From Ruminiclostridium sp. (GTDB lineage: Bacteria; Bacillota; Clostridia; Oscillospirales; Ruminococcaceae), in the NCBI GenBank assembly GCA_017472865.1, contig JAFUNV010000050.1:1-64000 (forward strand): a DNA stretch of 64,000 nucleotides, written 5' to 3'. How positions within the stretch are numbered: the first letter of the stretch is position 1; each line of letters begins with the position of its first letter. Below are positions 17,947-26,790 of the stretch, piece after piece. A model generated the notes under the pieces. That model worked only from the letters and a program-made list of their open reading frames with translations, had not been told where the DNA came from and ran no database searches. The translations under genes were made by a program, and so were the position numbers.

Positions 17947-19580
17947 ACAAGCATTTCCTCCTTATAGGCTTCACACCTGTTTCTGCCGCTTTTATGTGCT
18001 TTCCGGCAGGCATATTCGGCCTTCTCTATAAGTTCATCAAAATCTTCGCCGTCTGTTCCGTATACCGACCAGCCTATCGAAGCAGTTATTACAAGCTGAT
18101 GATTGTCAATCTTTATAGGGTCAAGAATTAAATTGAAAATGTGCTCTGCCATAACTTCGGGAGTATTATGCTCATTGACTTCCTTCATTATGATAATAAA
18201 ATCATCATTTCCGATACGTCCTACACTGCATCTGCCTTGCTGTGATTCCCACAGGGCAAGCACGAACTGGCGGAGAATTATATCTCCCGCACGATAGCCG
18301 TAATATTCCACGATATCCTTGAAATTGTCGATATCCGCCTTCATCACAACAATATTCTTCTGCTGAAGCTTTACAAGAGAATCGAACTCAGCGTCAAGAG
18401 TGGAGCGGAGGAAAGCACCCGTAAGTGCGTCATGCTTGTGGTCGTAAAGCTCGCGGAATTCCTGACGCTTCTTTTCATTTATGTCCCGGATATGTCCGAT
18501 AACCTTGAGAACCCTGCCGTCCTCGTCCTTTACGCAGGTTATTGAGTGACGCACCCATATCCAGTCGCCGTTCTTGTGCTGTATACGGTAGTCGTAGGTA
18601 ATACTGCGGTCAGGCATGAATAAAAGGTGGTCATAGTTGCCGAAGCGATCACGGAAGCCTTCACGGCTGTCAGGGTGTATAAGCTCGGCATAGGCGGCAC
18701 GATGGAAGGAGAAATCACCGTTCAGCGGAATACTGAACATGACATTCCACTGATTGGGCGTTAAAACACAGTAGGTGTCCGTAGGAACGTCAACCTCATA
18801 GATGATGTCCGAAACCGCACGGAGCGCAAAATGATACATGAGATATTTTTCCTGGATAGTGGTTTCAAACTCTGAAATCTTTTCACAGTCGGATAACGCA
18901 CCCGCCGCACAGACCATTCCGCCTATTTCTGAAGAACGCGCGGTAATTCCCACAGAAATATATCTGTCACCGGCTTTGAACTGTACATTTATGGCTGTCT
19001 TTCTGCCCGCCTTTGCCATCATTACTTCAATAGCTGAACGGAATTCGTCCACATTATCGGGGTGGATATATTCCTCAAGACGCGTGCCGTTTTCCAGTTC
19101 AAGCCCCGGGTATCTGCTCTTCCAGATTTCGGGAATAAAGTAGGCATCTCCGTTTTCGTCCCAACGCCAGATTATATCATCGGTACATTCTGCCGCCGCT
19201 TCAAACAGCTCCTTCTGCTGAGTACTGCTGCCTGAAACCATGCGTCTGCCCGCCATATAGTCTATCAGGGAATATATGAGCTTTGACGGGTTACCCTCAG
19301 CGGCGTTACATATTATATCACGTTCATCTTCAGCAAGAGTATTGCAAAGACGTTCAGTGGCGTCCTCAATGGGCCTTAAACGCTTTGCTGCCCCGACAGC
19401 TGCAAAAATCATAAGAGTAACAGCGATAACTATTACTGCGATACCCACCACAAGAATTACCTTGTCTTGATATTTAAAGGAAAGACTTATCACATATCCG
19501 CCGAGCACCGTAACAGGAACCAGACAGAACAGCGCAACAGCGCCTAAAATGTGCTTTTTAAAACGGTCAAAATAGCCCAT
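17943..19580 (-). CDS. Membrane PAS-GGDEF-like protein with a variant GGDEF motif
   Basis: The 545-residue protein has two transmembrane helices (near residues 13-32 and 40-62) and then two PAS-like segments (about 130-250 and 255-375; the second contains YRIQHKNGDWIWVRHSI). A C-terminal GGDEF-type domain follows. The YGYRAGD motif is conserved, but the signature reads GNDDF at 457-461 instead of GGDEF. No RxxD I-site precedes it. It may be a weak or inactive cyclase or a ligand-binding relative. It leads the ispD-ispF operon, an unusual partnership. Confidence 0.8.
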   Translation of the reverse strand: MGYFDRFKKHILGAVALFCLVPVTVLGGYVISLSFKYQDKVILVVGIAVIVIAVTLMIFAAVGAAKRLRPIEDATERLCNTLAEDERDIICNAAEGNPSKLIYSLIDYMAGRRMVSGSSTQQKELFEAAAECTDDIIWRWDENGDAYFIPEIWKSRYPGLELENGTRLEEYIHPDNVDEFRSAIEVMMAKAGRKTAINVQFKAGDRYISVGITARSSEIGGMVCAAGALSDCEKISEFETTIQEKYLMYHFALRAVSDIIYEVDVPTDTYCVLTPNQWNVMFSIPLNGDFSFHRAAYAELIHPDSREGFRDRFGNYDHLLFMPDRSITYDYRIQHKNGDWIWVRHSITCVKDEDGRVLKVIGHIRDINEKKRQEFRELYDHKHDALTGAFLRSTLDAEFDSLVKLQQKNIVVMKADIDNFKDIVEYYGYRAGDIILRQFVLALWESQQGRCSVGRIGNDDFIIIMKEVNEHNTPEVMAEHIFNLILDPIKIDNHQLVITASIGWSVYGTDGEDFDELIEKAEYACRKAHKSGRNRCEAYKEEMLV

Positions 19581-19609
19581 ATAATCCCTCCGTAATCATA
19601 GTTAATTTT

Positions 19610-19638
19610 ATTATAGCCTGTTACTGCGAAAAAGTCAA
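19610..19638 (-). promoter_or_regulatory. Promoter of the GGDEF-like/ispD/ispF operon
   Basis: Minus-strand TTGACT (19638-19633), 17-base spacer, TATAAT (19615-19610). Confidence 0.8.
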
Positions 19639-19663
19639 TATTTTTTCATAAAAGGACAAAGAA

Positions 19664-19685
19664 AAGGACGGTCGCTGCCGTCCTT
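19664..19685 (-). terminator. metG terminator
   Basis: AAGGACGG (19664-19671) / CCGTCCTT (19678-19685), with TTTTCTTTG following on the minus strand. Confidence 0.8.
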
Positions 19686-19694
19686 ATTTTCTGA

Positions 19695-21623
19695 TTATCT
19701 TACAGTGCTTCCGTTAGGAATATCGCCGTCAATGAATACAACTCTTACGTCGTCGCCTGCATCGCACGCAAGAAGCATACCCTGGCTTTCCTCGCCGCAG
19801 AGCTTTGCAGGTGCAAGGTTTGCAACGAAAATTATCTTCTTTCCGATGAGCTCTTCAGGTGTGTAGTAGTTTGCAATTCCCGAAACAATCTGTCTGCCGT
19901 CTCTGCCGTCGTCAATCTGGATTTTCAGAAGCTTCTTAGCCTTCTTCATCTTCTCGCAAGCAGTGATTTCGCCTGTTCTCAGCTTCACTTCAGCAAACTG
20001 GTCAATCTTTATGATATTCGCCTTATCCAAATCCTCGTCTTCTTTCCATTCCTTCTTGGGACCGAGGAGAGCGTTGAGCTCTTCGATTTCCTTTTCCATA
20101 TCAATTCTGGGGAAAAGCACCTCGCCCTTCTTGACGGTTACGTCAAGAGGCAGAACGCCGAACTGTGCCGCATTCTCATAAGTTACCATGCTTTCGTCTG
20201 CTCCTATCTGCTCCCACACCTTGGGCATAGCCGTAGGCATGAAAGGATAAAGGAGAGAAGAAGTAAGGCGGATAGTTTCAAGCAGATTGTAAAGGACTGT
20301 TGCAAGTCTGGGCTTGTTGGCTTCGTCCTTTGCAAGAACCCAGGGAGTGGTTTCGTCAATATACTTGTTTGCACGGGAAATTACCTTGAAGATTTCTTCA
20401 AGCGCCTTGGAAAGCTGTGCGTCGCCGATAAACTGTGCAACAGGCTCACGGAGCGCCTTTGCCATAGCGATAAGCTCGGTGTCAAGGTCATCGCTTACTC
20501 TGTCGGCAGGAAGAGTTCCGCCGAAATACTTGTCAACCATTGCCACTGTACGGGAAACAAGGTTACCAAGGTCGTTGGCAAGGTCAGTGTTGATTCTGCC
20601 TATCATGATTTCGTTGGAGAAATTGCAGTCGGAGCCATAGGGCATATCACGTAAAATCTGATAACGAACTGCGTCAACACCGTAACGTTCACCCAGTACA
20701 AAGGGGTCAATAACGTTACCGAGAGACTTGCTCATCTTCTGACCGTTGAAATTAATCCAGCCGTGACCGTAAAGGCGCTTGGGCAGGGGTAAATCAAGCA
20801 TCATAAGTATAGCAGGCCATACAATAGAATGGAAACGCACGATTTCCTTTGCGGTCATGTGCATATCCGCAGGCCAGTACTTGTCATAATCGCCATAAGC
20901 GCTGTTTTCATATCCGAGAGCGCTGATATAGTTGGAAAGTGCATCAACCCATACGTAAACCACATGGCCTTCGTCAAAGTCCACGGGTACGCCCCATGTG
21001 AAGGTTGTACGGGATACGCATAAATCCTCAAGACCGGGCTTGATGAAATTGTTTACCATTTCGTTTACACGACTCTTGGGCTGGAGATAATTGGTTTCTG
21101 TGAGGAATTTTTCAATTCTGTCAGCGAAATCAGAAAGGCGGAGGAAGTAAGCCTCCTCGTCAGCCTCAACAACATCTCTGCCACAGTCGGGACACTTGCC
21201 GTCCACAAGCTGGGACTCTGTCCAGAAGCTTTCGCAGGGATTGCAGTACTTGCCTGTGTACTTGCCCTTATAGATATAGCCCTTGTCGTAAAGAGTCTTG
21301 AAAATCTTCTGTACGGTTTCAATATGATAATCGTCAGTAGTTCTTACATAACGGTCATAGCTTACGTTCATGGTTTTCCACAGACGCTTGAAATTGTCAA
21401 CGATAGGGTCAACGTACTCCTTGGGAGTAACGCCCTGTTCCTTTGCCTTGAGCTCGATTTTCTGACCGTGCTCGTCTGTGCCTGTCAGAAACATTACGTC
21501 GTAGCCCTGCATTCTCTTAAAACGCGCAATGGTATCGCAGGCTACGGTGGTGTAGCAGTGACCGATATGAGGATTTCCCGAAGGATAATAAATCGGGGTG
21601 GTTATATAGAATTTTTCGCTCAT
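19695..21623 (-). CDS. metG: Methionyl-tRNA synthetase
   Basis: The 642-residue protein has the class I HIGH motif (PSGNPHIGHCYT), the KMSKS motif (GQKMSKSLGN), a four-Cys zinc knuckle (CNPC and CPDC) and the C-terminal tRNA-binding OB domain (KLRTGEITACEKMKKAKKLL). It charges tRNA-Met. GGAGGTTAAAAATG gives a clear start. The promoter lies about 160 bases upstream, and a MITE-like repeat occupies the leader between promoter and start. Confidence 0.97.
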   Translation of the reverse strand: MSEKFYITTPIYYPSGNPHIGHCYTTVACDTIARFKRMQGYDVMFLTGTDEHGQKIELKAKEQGVTPKEYVDPIVDNFKRLWKTMNVSYDRYVRTTDDYHIETVQKIFKTLYDKGYIYKGKYTGKYCNPCESFWTESQLVDGKCPDCGRDVVEADEEAYFLRLSDFADRIEKFLTETNYLQPKSRVNEMVNNFIKPGLEDLCVSRTTFTWGVPVDFDEGHVVYVWVDALSNYISALGYENSAYGDYDKYWPADMHMTAKEIVRFHSIVWPAILMMLDLPLPKRLYGHGWINFNGQKMSKSLGNVIDPFVLGERYGVDAVRYQILRDMPYGSDCNFSNEIMIGRINTDLANDLGNLVSRTVAMVDKYFGGTLPADRVSDDLDTELIAMAKALREPVAQFIGDAQLSKALEEIFKVISRANKYIDETTPWVLAKDEANKPRLATVLYNLLETIRLTSSLLYPFMPTAMPKVWEQIGADESMVTYENAAQFGVLPLDVTVKKGEVLFPRIDMEKEIEELNALLGPKKEWKEDEDLDKANIIKIDQFAEVKLRTGEITACEKMKKAKKLLKIQIDDGRDGRQIVSGIANYYTPEELIGKKIIFVANLAPAKLCGEESQGMLLACDAGDDVRVVFIDGDIPNGSTVR

Positions 21624-21637
21624 TTTTAACCTCCTGG

Positions 21638-21770
21638 TGATGAATAATGAATGATGAACGATGAATGATTGATGTGTCGGCTGCGCCGACGGATTAGAAT
21701 TTTCAAATCAATCCCGAAGGGATACCGTAATCCTTCATTTTTTCATCATTAATCATTCATCAATTCAGCA
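21638..21770. mobile_element. MITE-like repeat, copy without a gene
   Basis: Two inverted blocks rich in ATGAATGATG (left about 21638-21675, right about 21735-21770) enclose two small hairpins, GTCGGC/GCCGAC and ATCCC/GGGAT. The layout matches the ends that flank the four-helix-bundle gene at 24917-25404 but carries no reading frame. It lies inside the metG leader. Confidence 0.55.
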
Positions 21771-21784
21771 TTGAATTACTGTTT

Positions 21785-21813
21785 ATTATACCACAAATCA
21801 CCCATTTTGGCAA
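21785..21813 (-). promoter_or_regulatory. metG promoter
   Basis: Minus-strand TTGCCA (21813-21808), 17-base spacer, TATAAT (21790-21785). Confidence 0.78.
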
Positions 21814-21861
21814 TATGTAAAAATTTTTATAAGAAAAATTTACATTTTTCACATAAAAGAC

Positions 21862-21890
21862 TTGATTTTTTTTGAGTTTTCTATTAAAAT
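21862..21890 (+). promoter_or_regulatory. Promoter of the CdaR-like regulator gene
   Basis: TTGATT (21862-21867), 17-base spacer, TAAAAT (21885-21890). The leader of about 135 bases holds small GC hairpins such as CTGCGG/CCGCAG and GCGGGCTGAAGCCCG; no known riboswitch was recognised. Confidence 0.7.
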
Positions 21891-22032
21891 AATATGTGAA
21901 TATATCTGCGGCGGCTGATACCCGCAGAAAAGCAATAAAAACTGACGTTTTCCGCCCCTATGCGTTGATTTTATCAAAGAGCCTCAAAGCGGGAGCGTCA
22001 AGGCGGGCTGAAGCCCGGAAAGGAATTTTATT

Positions 22033-23118
22033 ATGTCAAACAGATTATTTCAGGGCGTAGTTCATCAGATGCGTGATACCATCGGCAGAGTTATCGGCGT
22101 TATTGACGAAAACGCAACAGTCGTAGCCTGCAGCGAGCTTTCCAGAATAGGCACCAGCAACGACTTCTTCACTATCGAGCTGGGTGAATCCCACGATATC
22201 TTTATCCGCGACGGATATACATATAAGCCCTTCGGCGTTCACGTAAAGCCCGACTATGCGGTTTTCGTTGAAGGTACAGATGAAATCGCAGGCAAGTACG
22301 CGTCCATACTCGCTGTCTCCCTTTCCAGCATCAAGCAGTATTACGATGAAAAGTACGACCGCAACAATTTCATCAAGAATATCATTCTCGATAACGTACT
22401 CCCCGGCGATATCAGCATTAAGTCCCGTGAGCTTCATTTCAACTCCGATATAAGCCGCGTCGTTTTCCTTATCAATATCGTTTCCAGCAACGATGTTTCC
22501 GCTTATGACGTTATCCAGAACCTCTTCCCCGACAAGAACAAGGACTTTGTTTTCAATATTACTGAAACCGATATCGTACTGGTCAAGGAAATCAAGAACA
22601 ATATCGACGTCAAGGATTTAGAGAAGCTTGCACGCTCCATTTCCGATACTCTCCAGACAGAGTTCTTCACAAGAGTAAATGTAGGTATCGGCACACCCGT
22701 TATGGGAGTAAAGGACCTTGCACGTTCCTTCAAGGAAGCACAGATTGCAATTGAAGTAGGTAAGGTATTCGACACAGAAAAGAATATCATCAGCTATGAT
22801 AACCTCGGTATCGCAAGACTTATTTACCACCTCCCCACCACACTCTGCGAAACCTTCTTAAAGGAAGTTTTCAAGAAGGGCTCTATTGATTCTCTCGACC
22901 ACGAAACCCTTTTCACTATCCAGCGTTTCTTCGAGAACAACCTGAACGTTTCCGAAACTTCCAGAAAGCTCTTCGTTCACAGAAATACACTGGTTTACAG
23001 ACTTGACAAGATAAAGAAGCTTACAGGTCTTGATTTAAGAGAGTTCGACCACGCGATTATCTTCAAGATTGCGCTTATGGTAAGAAAGTACCTCTCCGCA
23101 GACCCTGTTAAGTTCTGA
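22033..23118 (+). CDS. CdaR/PucR-type helix-turn-helix regulator
   Basis: The 361-residue protein has an N-terminal sensing region (GRVIGVIDENATVVACSEL), a middle GGDEF-like or PucR-type region, and the C-terminal PucR helix-turn-helix (FFENNLNVSETSRKLFVHRN, then LDKIKKLTGLDLREFDHAI). This matches the carbohydrate-diacid regulator family. In other members the N-terminal domain binds an organic acid or sugar acid; the ligand here is unknown. GGAAAGGA precedes ATG 22033. It stands alone before ftsE, separated from it by a terminator. Confidence 0.82.
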   Translation: MSNRLFQGVVHQMRDTIGRVIGVIDENATVVACSELSRIGTSNDFFTIELGESHDIFIRDGYTYKPFGVHVKPDYAVFVEGTDEIAGKYASILAVSLSSIKQYYDEKYDRNNFIKNIILDNVLPGDISIKSRELHFNSDISRVVFLINIVSSNDVSAYDVIQNLFPDKNKDFVFNITETDIVLVKEIKNNIDVKDLEKLARSISDTLQTEFFTRVNVGIGTPVMGVKDLARSFKEAQIAIEVGKVFDTEKNIISYDNLGIARLIYHLPTTLCETFLKEVFKKGSIDSLDHETLFTIQRFFENNLNVSETSRKLFVHRNTLVYRLDKIKKLTGLDLREFDHAIIFKIALMVRKYLSADPVKF

Positions 23119-23139
23119 TTAATATTGCGACATCATCGG

Positions 23140-23186
23140 GGCGGCTTAACTATGCCGCCTCGCATAGTGTTTTTATGCGGCTTTTT
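23140..23186 (+). terminator. Double hairpin terminator after the regulator gene
   Basis: GGCGGC/GCCGCC (23140-23145, 23154-23159) is followed by CGCATA/TATGCG (23161-23166, 23174-23179) and CTTTTT. Confidence 0.65.
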
Positions 23187-23303
23187 AAGCTGCGTTTGTT
23201 GCACTGATGCAACCTTTTCCTCCCTTGCGGAGTCTTATTATATGGAAATAATTATGCCCCTTTTTTGTCATTTTTAAGCAAAAGAAAGGAGATTTTTACA
23301 TAA

Positions 23304-23993
23304 ATGGTAGAATTAAAGAACGTTGACGTTCACTATAACGACGGTATCAAGGGTGGTATCGACGCTCTGAACGACGTAAACCTACGCATAAACGATGGTG
23401 AATTTGTTTTTATCGTCGGTAACAGCGGTGCGGGCAAGAGTACCCTTTTAAAGCTGCTCACTCGTGAAATCCAGCCCACCAGTGGCAGAGTATTTGTCAA
23501 TGAATATAACCTCTCCAAGCTCAAAAACCGCAAGCTCCCCTACTTCCGCCGTTCCCTCGGAATGATTTTCCAGGACTTCCGTCTTATTCCGAACCTTACG
23601 GTGTACGAAAATGTGGCTTTCGTGCTGAGAGTTATAGATAAATCCAAAAAATATATCCGCCAGAGAGTTCCATACGTGCTGAACCTCGTAAAGCTGGGCG
23701 ATAAAGCCAAGTGCTATCCCAGCCAGCTTTCGGGCGGCGAGCAGCAGCGTGTGGCCATTGCCCGCGCTTTCGCCTGCGACCCCAAGATTATCATTGCCGA
23801 TGAGCCTACGGGTAATATCGACCCCGAGCTTTCCTACGAAATCGTGGAGCTGCTCAAGGATATCAACGAGTGCGGAACTACCGTTATCATGGTAACCCAC
23901 GAGCACGACCTTGTTAAATATTTCGGTGGTCGTATCATTAATTTAAAAGACGGGTCAGTTGACTTCGACGATTATATAGAAGGAGGAAACTGA
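23304..23993 (+). CDS. ftsE: Cell division ATP-binding protein FtsE
   Basis: The 229-residue ABC ATPase has Walker A ([12 protein letters not shown]), the signature [15 protein letters not shown] and Walker B ([12 protein letters not shown]). Together with FtsX it forms a membrane complex that switches on a periplasmic or wall hydrolase during division. The gene is 2 bases from ftsX. An EnvC/PcsB-like hydrolase and an S41 homologue follow, which supports FtsE over a transporter ATPase. Confidence 0.95.
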   Translation: MVELKNVDVHYNDGIKGGIDALNDVNLRINDGEFVFIVGNSGAGKSTLLKLLTREIQPTSGRVFVNEYNLSKLKNRKLPYFRRSLGMIFQDFRLIPNLTVYENVAFVLRVIDKSKKYIRQRVPYVLNLVKLGDKAKCYPSQLSGGEQQRVAIARAFACDPKIIIADEPTGNIDPELSYEIVELLKDINECGTTVIMVTHEHDLVKYFGGRIINLKDGSVDFDDYIEGGN

Positions 23994-23995
23994 TT

Positions 23996-24898
23996 ATGAG
24001 AATGAGTAATTTCAGCTATCTGGTAAAACGAGGCGTAGGCTCCGTTTTCAGAAATGCCATGATGAGCTTTGCAAGCTTCTGCGTGCTGCTTGTAAGCCTT
24101 TTCTTAGTAAGCCTTGCGACTCTCGTTGCCCTCGATATCAACGTTATCATGTCCAACATTGAGGAAAAGAACGAAATCGAAATTTTTGTATACGGCGACG
24201 TAGAGGAATCTGTGCTCACCCACATTTCCGATGCAATCAACGTAAACACCAACACCCACAGCGTTATTTTCTACTCCAAGGAGGAAGCATGGGCTGACCA
24301 GCAGGAATCCATGCCCGAGGTTGCGGAGCTTTTTGAATATCTCCCCGACAACCCCATGCCCCACACCTTCCGGGTTACAGTGAAGGATATCTCCCTTATT
24401 TCCCAGACGGCTGATGAATTCAACACTATCGAAGGCGTTGAAAAGGTTGTAGCCCCCTACGACTTTGCTTCTGCCCTTGTGGATATCCGCTCCACCCTTA
24501 CAGTCATAGGCTTTGCCCTTCTTGCCGTGCTTATCCTTACCAGCATCATCATTATCTACAACTCCATCAGAAGCAGCGTTTATGCCCGCCAGAAGGAGCT
24601 TAATATCATGAAGGTGGTAGGTGCTACCAACTCCTTTGTAAAGATTCCGTTCTTTATTGAAGGTATGTTTATCGGTATTGCCGCAGGCGTGGCTTCATGG
24701 CTTATTACAAGAGTAACCTACAATGCCGTTGTTGGCCTTTTCAAGGAAAATCTCGAAATCTGGCAGATTTTCGGCATGGTTGACGTAATTTCCTTTGACA
24801 GTGTTACATGGTATGTGCTTGCCGCAAACTGCATACTCGGCGCACTTCTCGGCGCAATAGGCACCGTTATCAGTACAGCGAAATATCTGAAGGTTTAA
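23996..24898 (+). CDS. ftsX: Cell division protein FtsX
   Basis: The 300-residue protein has an N-terminal transmembrane helix near residues 20-45, a large extracellular loop (about 50-165) and three more C-terminal transmembrane helices. It contains the MacB/FtsX permease pattern RQKELNIMKVVGATNSFVKIPF. AGGAGGAAACTGATT precedes ATG 23996. Its extracellular loop is the usual docking site for a coiled-coil hydrolase; the coiled-coil M23 gene downstream is the expected partner. Confidence 0.95.
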   Translation: MRMSNFSYLVKRGVGSVFRNAMMSFASFCVLLVSLFLVSLATLVALDINVIMSNIEEKNEIEIFVYGDVEESVLTHISDAINVNTNTHSVIFYSKEEAWADQQESMPEVAELFEYLPDNPMPHTFRVTVKDISLISQTADEFNTIEGVEKVVAPYDFASALVDIRSTLTVIGFALLAVLILTSIIIIYNSIRSSVYARQKELNIMKVVGATNSFVKIPFFIEGMFIGIAAGVASWLITRVTYNAVVGLFKENLEIWQIFGMVDVISFDSVTWYVLAANCILGALLGAIGTVISTAKYLKV

Positions 24899-24916
24899 CG
24901 CTTTGCGTTAAATCTT

Positions 24917-25404
24917 GATGAAAAATGAATGATTAATAATGAATGATTATTGTATCGCCTTCGGCGATTGATTTTGATAAGGTGATTTTCGATGAAGGAA
25001 AACGAATTAGCGACCTATTCTATCGATTTGTCTGTTTCAATAGTAGAATTTTATAAGTGGCTTGTCGATCGTAAAAAGGAATTTGTCATGTCAAAACAAA
25101 TCCTCCGAAGTGGCACAAGCGTAGGCGCAAACATTCATGAGGCACAATACGCAGTAAGCAAAGCGGATTTTATTTCAAAAATGCAGATCGCCCTTAAAGA
25201 AGTTTCTGAAACCGAATACTGGATTATCGTTCTTGAACGAACGGGCTTTTTTGATGATAGCTTTAACTTTTTAAAAAGCAAGTGTATTTCAATAAAAAAG
25301 ATGCTGATTGCCACACTTAATACAATGAAGAAAAACATTTAAAAATTTGAAATCCATCGCCGAAGGCGATACCTAAATCATTCATCATTCATTCTTCATT
25401 ATTA
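24917..25404. mobile_element. Four-helix-bundle gene cassette with inverted repeat ends
   Basis: The left end (24917-24980) and right end (25346-25404) are imperfect inverted copies: both have ATGAATGAT-type repeats followed, toward the gene, by the hairpin ATCGCC/GGCGAT. They enclose one 116-residue gene. The whole lies between ftsX and its hydrolase partner. The same end design, empty, is found at 21638-21770. No transposase is encoded. Confidence 0.65.
24992..25342 (+). CDS. Four-helix-bundle protein, S23/23S-rRNA-IVP family (Avd-like)
   Basis: A 116-residue all-helical protein: a helix with SIDLSVSIVEFYKWLVDR, then the family motif QILRSGTSVGANIHEAQYA, then SKADFISKMQIALKEVSETE, and a final helix. 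This is the TIGR02436-type four-helix bundle found in 23S rRNA intervening sequences and related to bAvd accessory proteins of diversity-generating retroelements. Its role outside rRNA is unknown. It is inserted inside the ftsEX operon in the same direction and flanked by inverted repeats. No variable repeat or reverse transcriptase is nearby. Confidence 0.85.
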   Translation: MKENELATYSIDLSVSIVEFYKWLVDRKKEFVMSKQILRSGTSVGANIHEAQYAVSKADFISKMQIALKEVSETEYWIIVLERTGFFDDSFNFLKSKCISIKKMLIATLNTMKKNI

Positions 25405-25444
25405 CTCATACACACCCACCCCCTAAGAAGGAGGAAAAATAATT

Positions 25445-26773
25445 ATGAATTATCACACCCTAAAAAAAATTATCCGTCCGACAGCTTTTGCTTGCGCGTT
25501 CTGTCTTATGTGCGGTATAATGGGAAGCAAAGCGGATATCCGCCCCACCGCCGCCGCAACTCAGGCGGAGCTTGAAGCCCTCATCAAGCAGAACGAAGAG
25601 CATATCGCCGAGCTTGAAAATAAAATTGCTTCGACCGAAGGCGATATTGCCGCTAACGAAGAGCTTTCTGCCGCTTATTATCAGAAATTTATGGCTCAGC
25701 AGGAACAGGTTGACCTGCTCAATAACAAGCTTTACGTAAAGGAACAGGAAATTGCCGCCAAAGAGCAGGAAATTGCCGATGTTGAGCTTATTATTGCGGA
25801 AACCGAACAGAAAATTGCCGATAAGAAGGTTGAAATCGCAACCCTCGACGCGCAGAATAAGGACAATATCTACCGCTTCGGTCAGATTATCCGCACAATG
25901 TACATAAACGACACCGATGATGTGCTCAGTATTCTTGCAGGCTCTGCGGATTTCTACGATATCTTCGTAAGAACCGAGATGATGCAGAGTGCCTCTGACC
26001 AGAACTACGACTTCATGAATCAGCTCCTTGACGATATACATCGTCTTGAGGACGAGCAGGTTCAGCTGGAAAAGGACGTAGCTCAGCTTGAAGAGGACAA
26101 GGAAGCCCTTGAAGAACAGAAGCAGGTGCTTCAGGACGAGCATACTCTTCTTGACGAGGAAAGAGCCTATTCAAACAAGCTGGCGGCTCAGTACACCGAG
26201 GAATACAATAACTACGAAACCCAGATTGCGAACCTCGAATATCTGAAGGACGTTTACGCCGAAGAAAAGCGTGTAAGCCTTGCGGAAATCGAAGCTTATG
26301 AAAAGCAGATTGACGAAATTATCCGTCAGGCACAGCTTGCCGCAAGTAACTCGGTAGTTTACGACCAGGGCGAGTGGTGGTGGCCTCTCGACCCCAAGTT
26401 CACACTTATTACGACATATTTCGGCTACGACCCCTGGAGAGGCGGCAACCACGGCGCAATTGATATCGGCAACGGCGGTATCAACGGTGCAAATATCTAC
26501 GCTATGAAGGGCGGAGAGGTAATCGTTGCAAAGACAACCTACACCCCCGGTTATGACTACGGAATGTATGTGGTTATCGACCACGGTGACGGCTACCAGT
26601 CGCTTTACGCTCACTGCAGCGCTATCTACGTAAGCGTAGGTCAGATGGTCAACAAGGGCGACACTATCGCCGCCGTAGGCTCTACGGGCTGGTCAACAGG
26701 TCCTCACCTCCATTTTGAAATCCGTAAGGACGGTCAGAGAGTCGACCCGCTGAATTATGTAAGCGTACCTTAA
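25445..26773 (+). CDS. Coiled-coil M23 peptidoglycan hydrolase (EnvC/PcsB-type FtsX partner)
   Basis: The 442-residue protein has a signal peptide (MNYHTLKK to about residue 36), a very long coiled-coil (about 38-300) and an intact LytM domain. The zinc ligands are present: HGAID (His about 336), YAH and PHLHFE (about 419-424). The layout matches EnvC or NlpD-type and PcsB-like amidase activators or endopeptidases that bind the FtsX loop and are triggered by FtsE ATP hydrolysis. AAGGAGG precedes ATG 25445. It is expected to cut peptidoglycan at the septum. Confidence 0.9.
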   Translation: MNYHTLKKIIRPTAFACAFCLMCGIMGSKADIRPTAAATQAELEALIKQNEEHIAELENKIASTEGDIAANEELSAAYYQKFMAQQEQVDLLNNKLYVKEQEIAAKEQEIADVELIIAETEQKIADKKVEIATLDAQNKDNIYRFGQIIRTMYINDTDDVLSILAGSADFYDIFVRTEMMQSASDQNYDFMNQLLDDIHRLEDEQVQLEKDVAQLEEDKEALEEQKQVLQDEHTLLDEERAYSNKLAAQYTEEYNNYETQIANLEYLKDVYAEEKRVSLAEIEAYEKQIDEIIRQAQLAASNSVVYDQGEWWWPLDPKFTLITTYFGYDPWRGGNHGAIDIGNGGINGANIYAMKGGEVIVAKTTYTPGYDYGMYVVIDHGDGYQSLYAHCSAIYVSVGQMVNKGDTIAAVGSTGWSTGPHLHFEIRKDGQRVDPLNYVSVP

Positions 26774-26790
26774 GAAAGGCTAGACATAAA

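Noticed and set aside
21624..21862. T-box or S-box riboswitch in the metG leader
   Set aside because: I saw no T-box bulge sequence or SAM-riboswitch core; the leader consists mainly of the MITE-like repeat.
23206..23220. GCAACCTTTTCC upstream of ftsE, identical to the candidate ECF -35 near 13652
   Set aside because: The -10-like CGTTAT is absent at the needed spacing, so the 12-base match alone is not a promoter.
24992..25342. Avd-like gene as part of a diversity-generating retroelement
   Set aside because: No reverse transcriptase and no template/variable repeat pair lies nearby.
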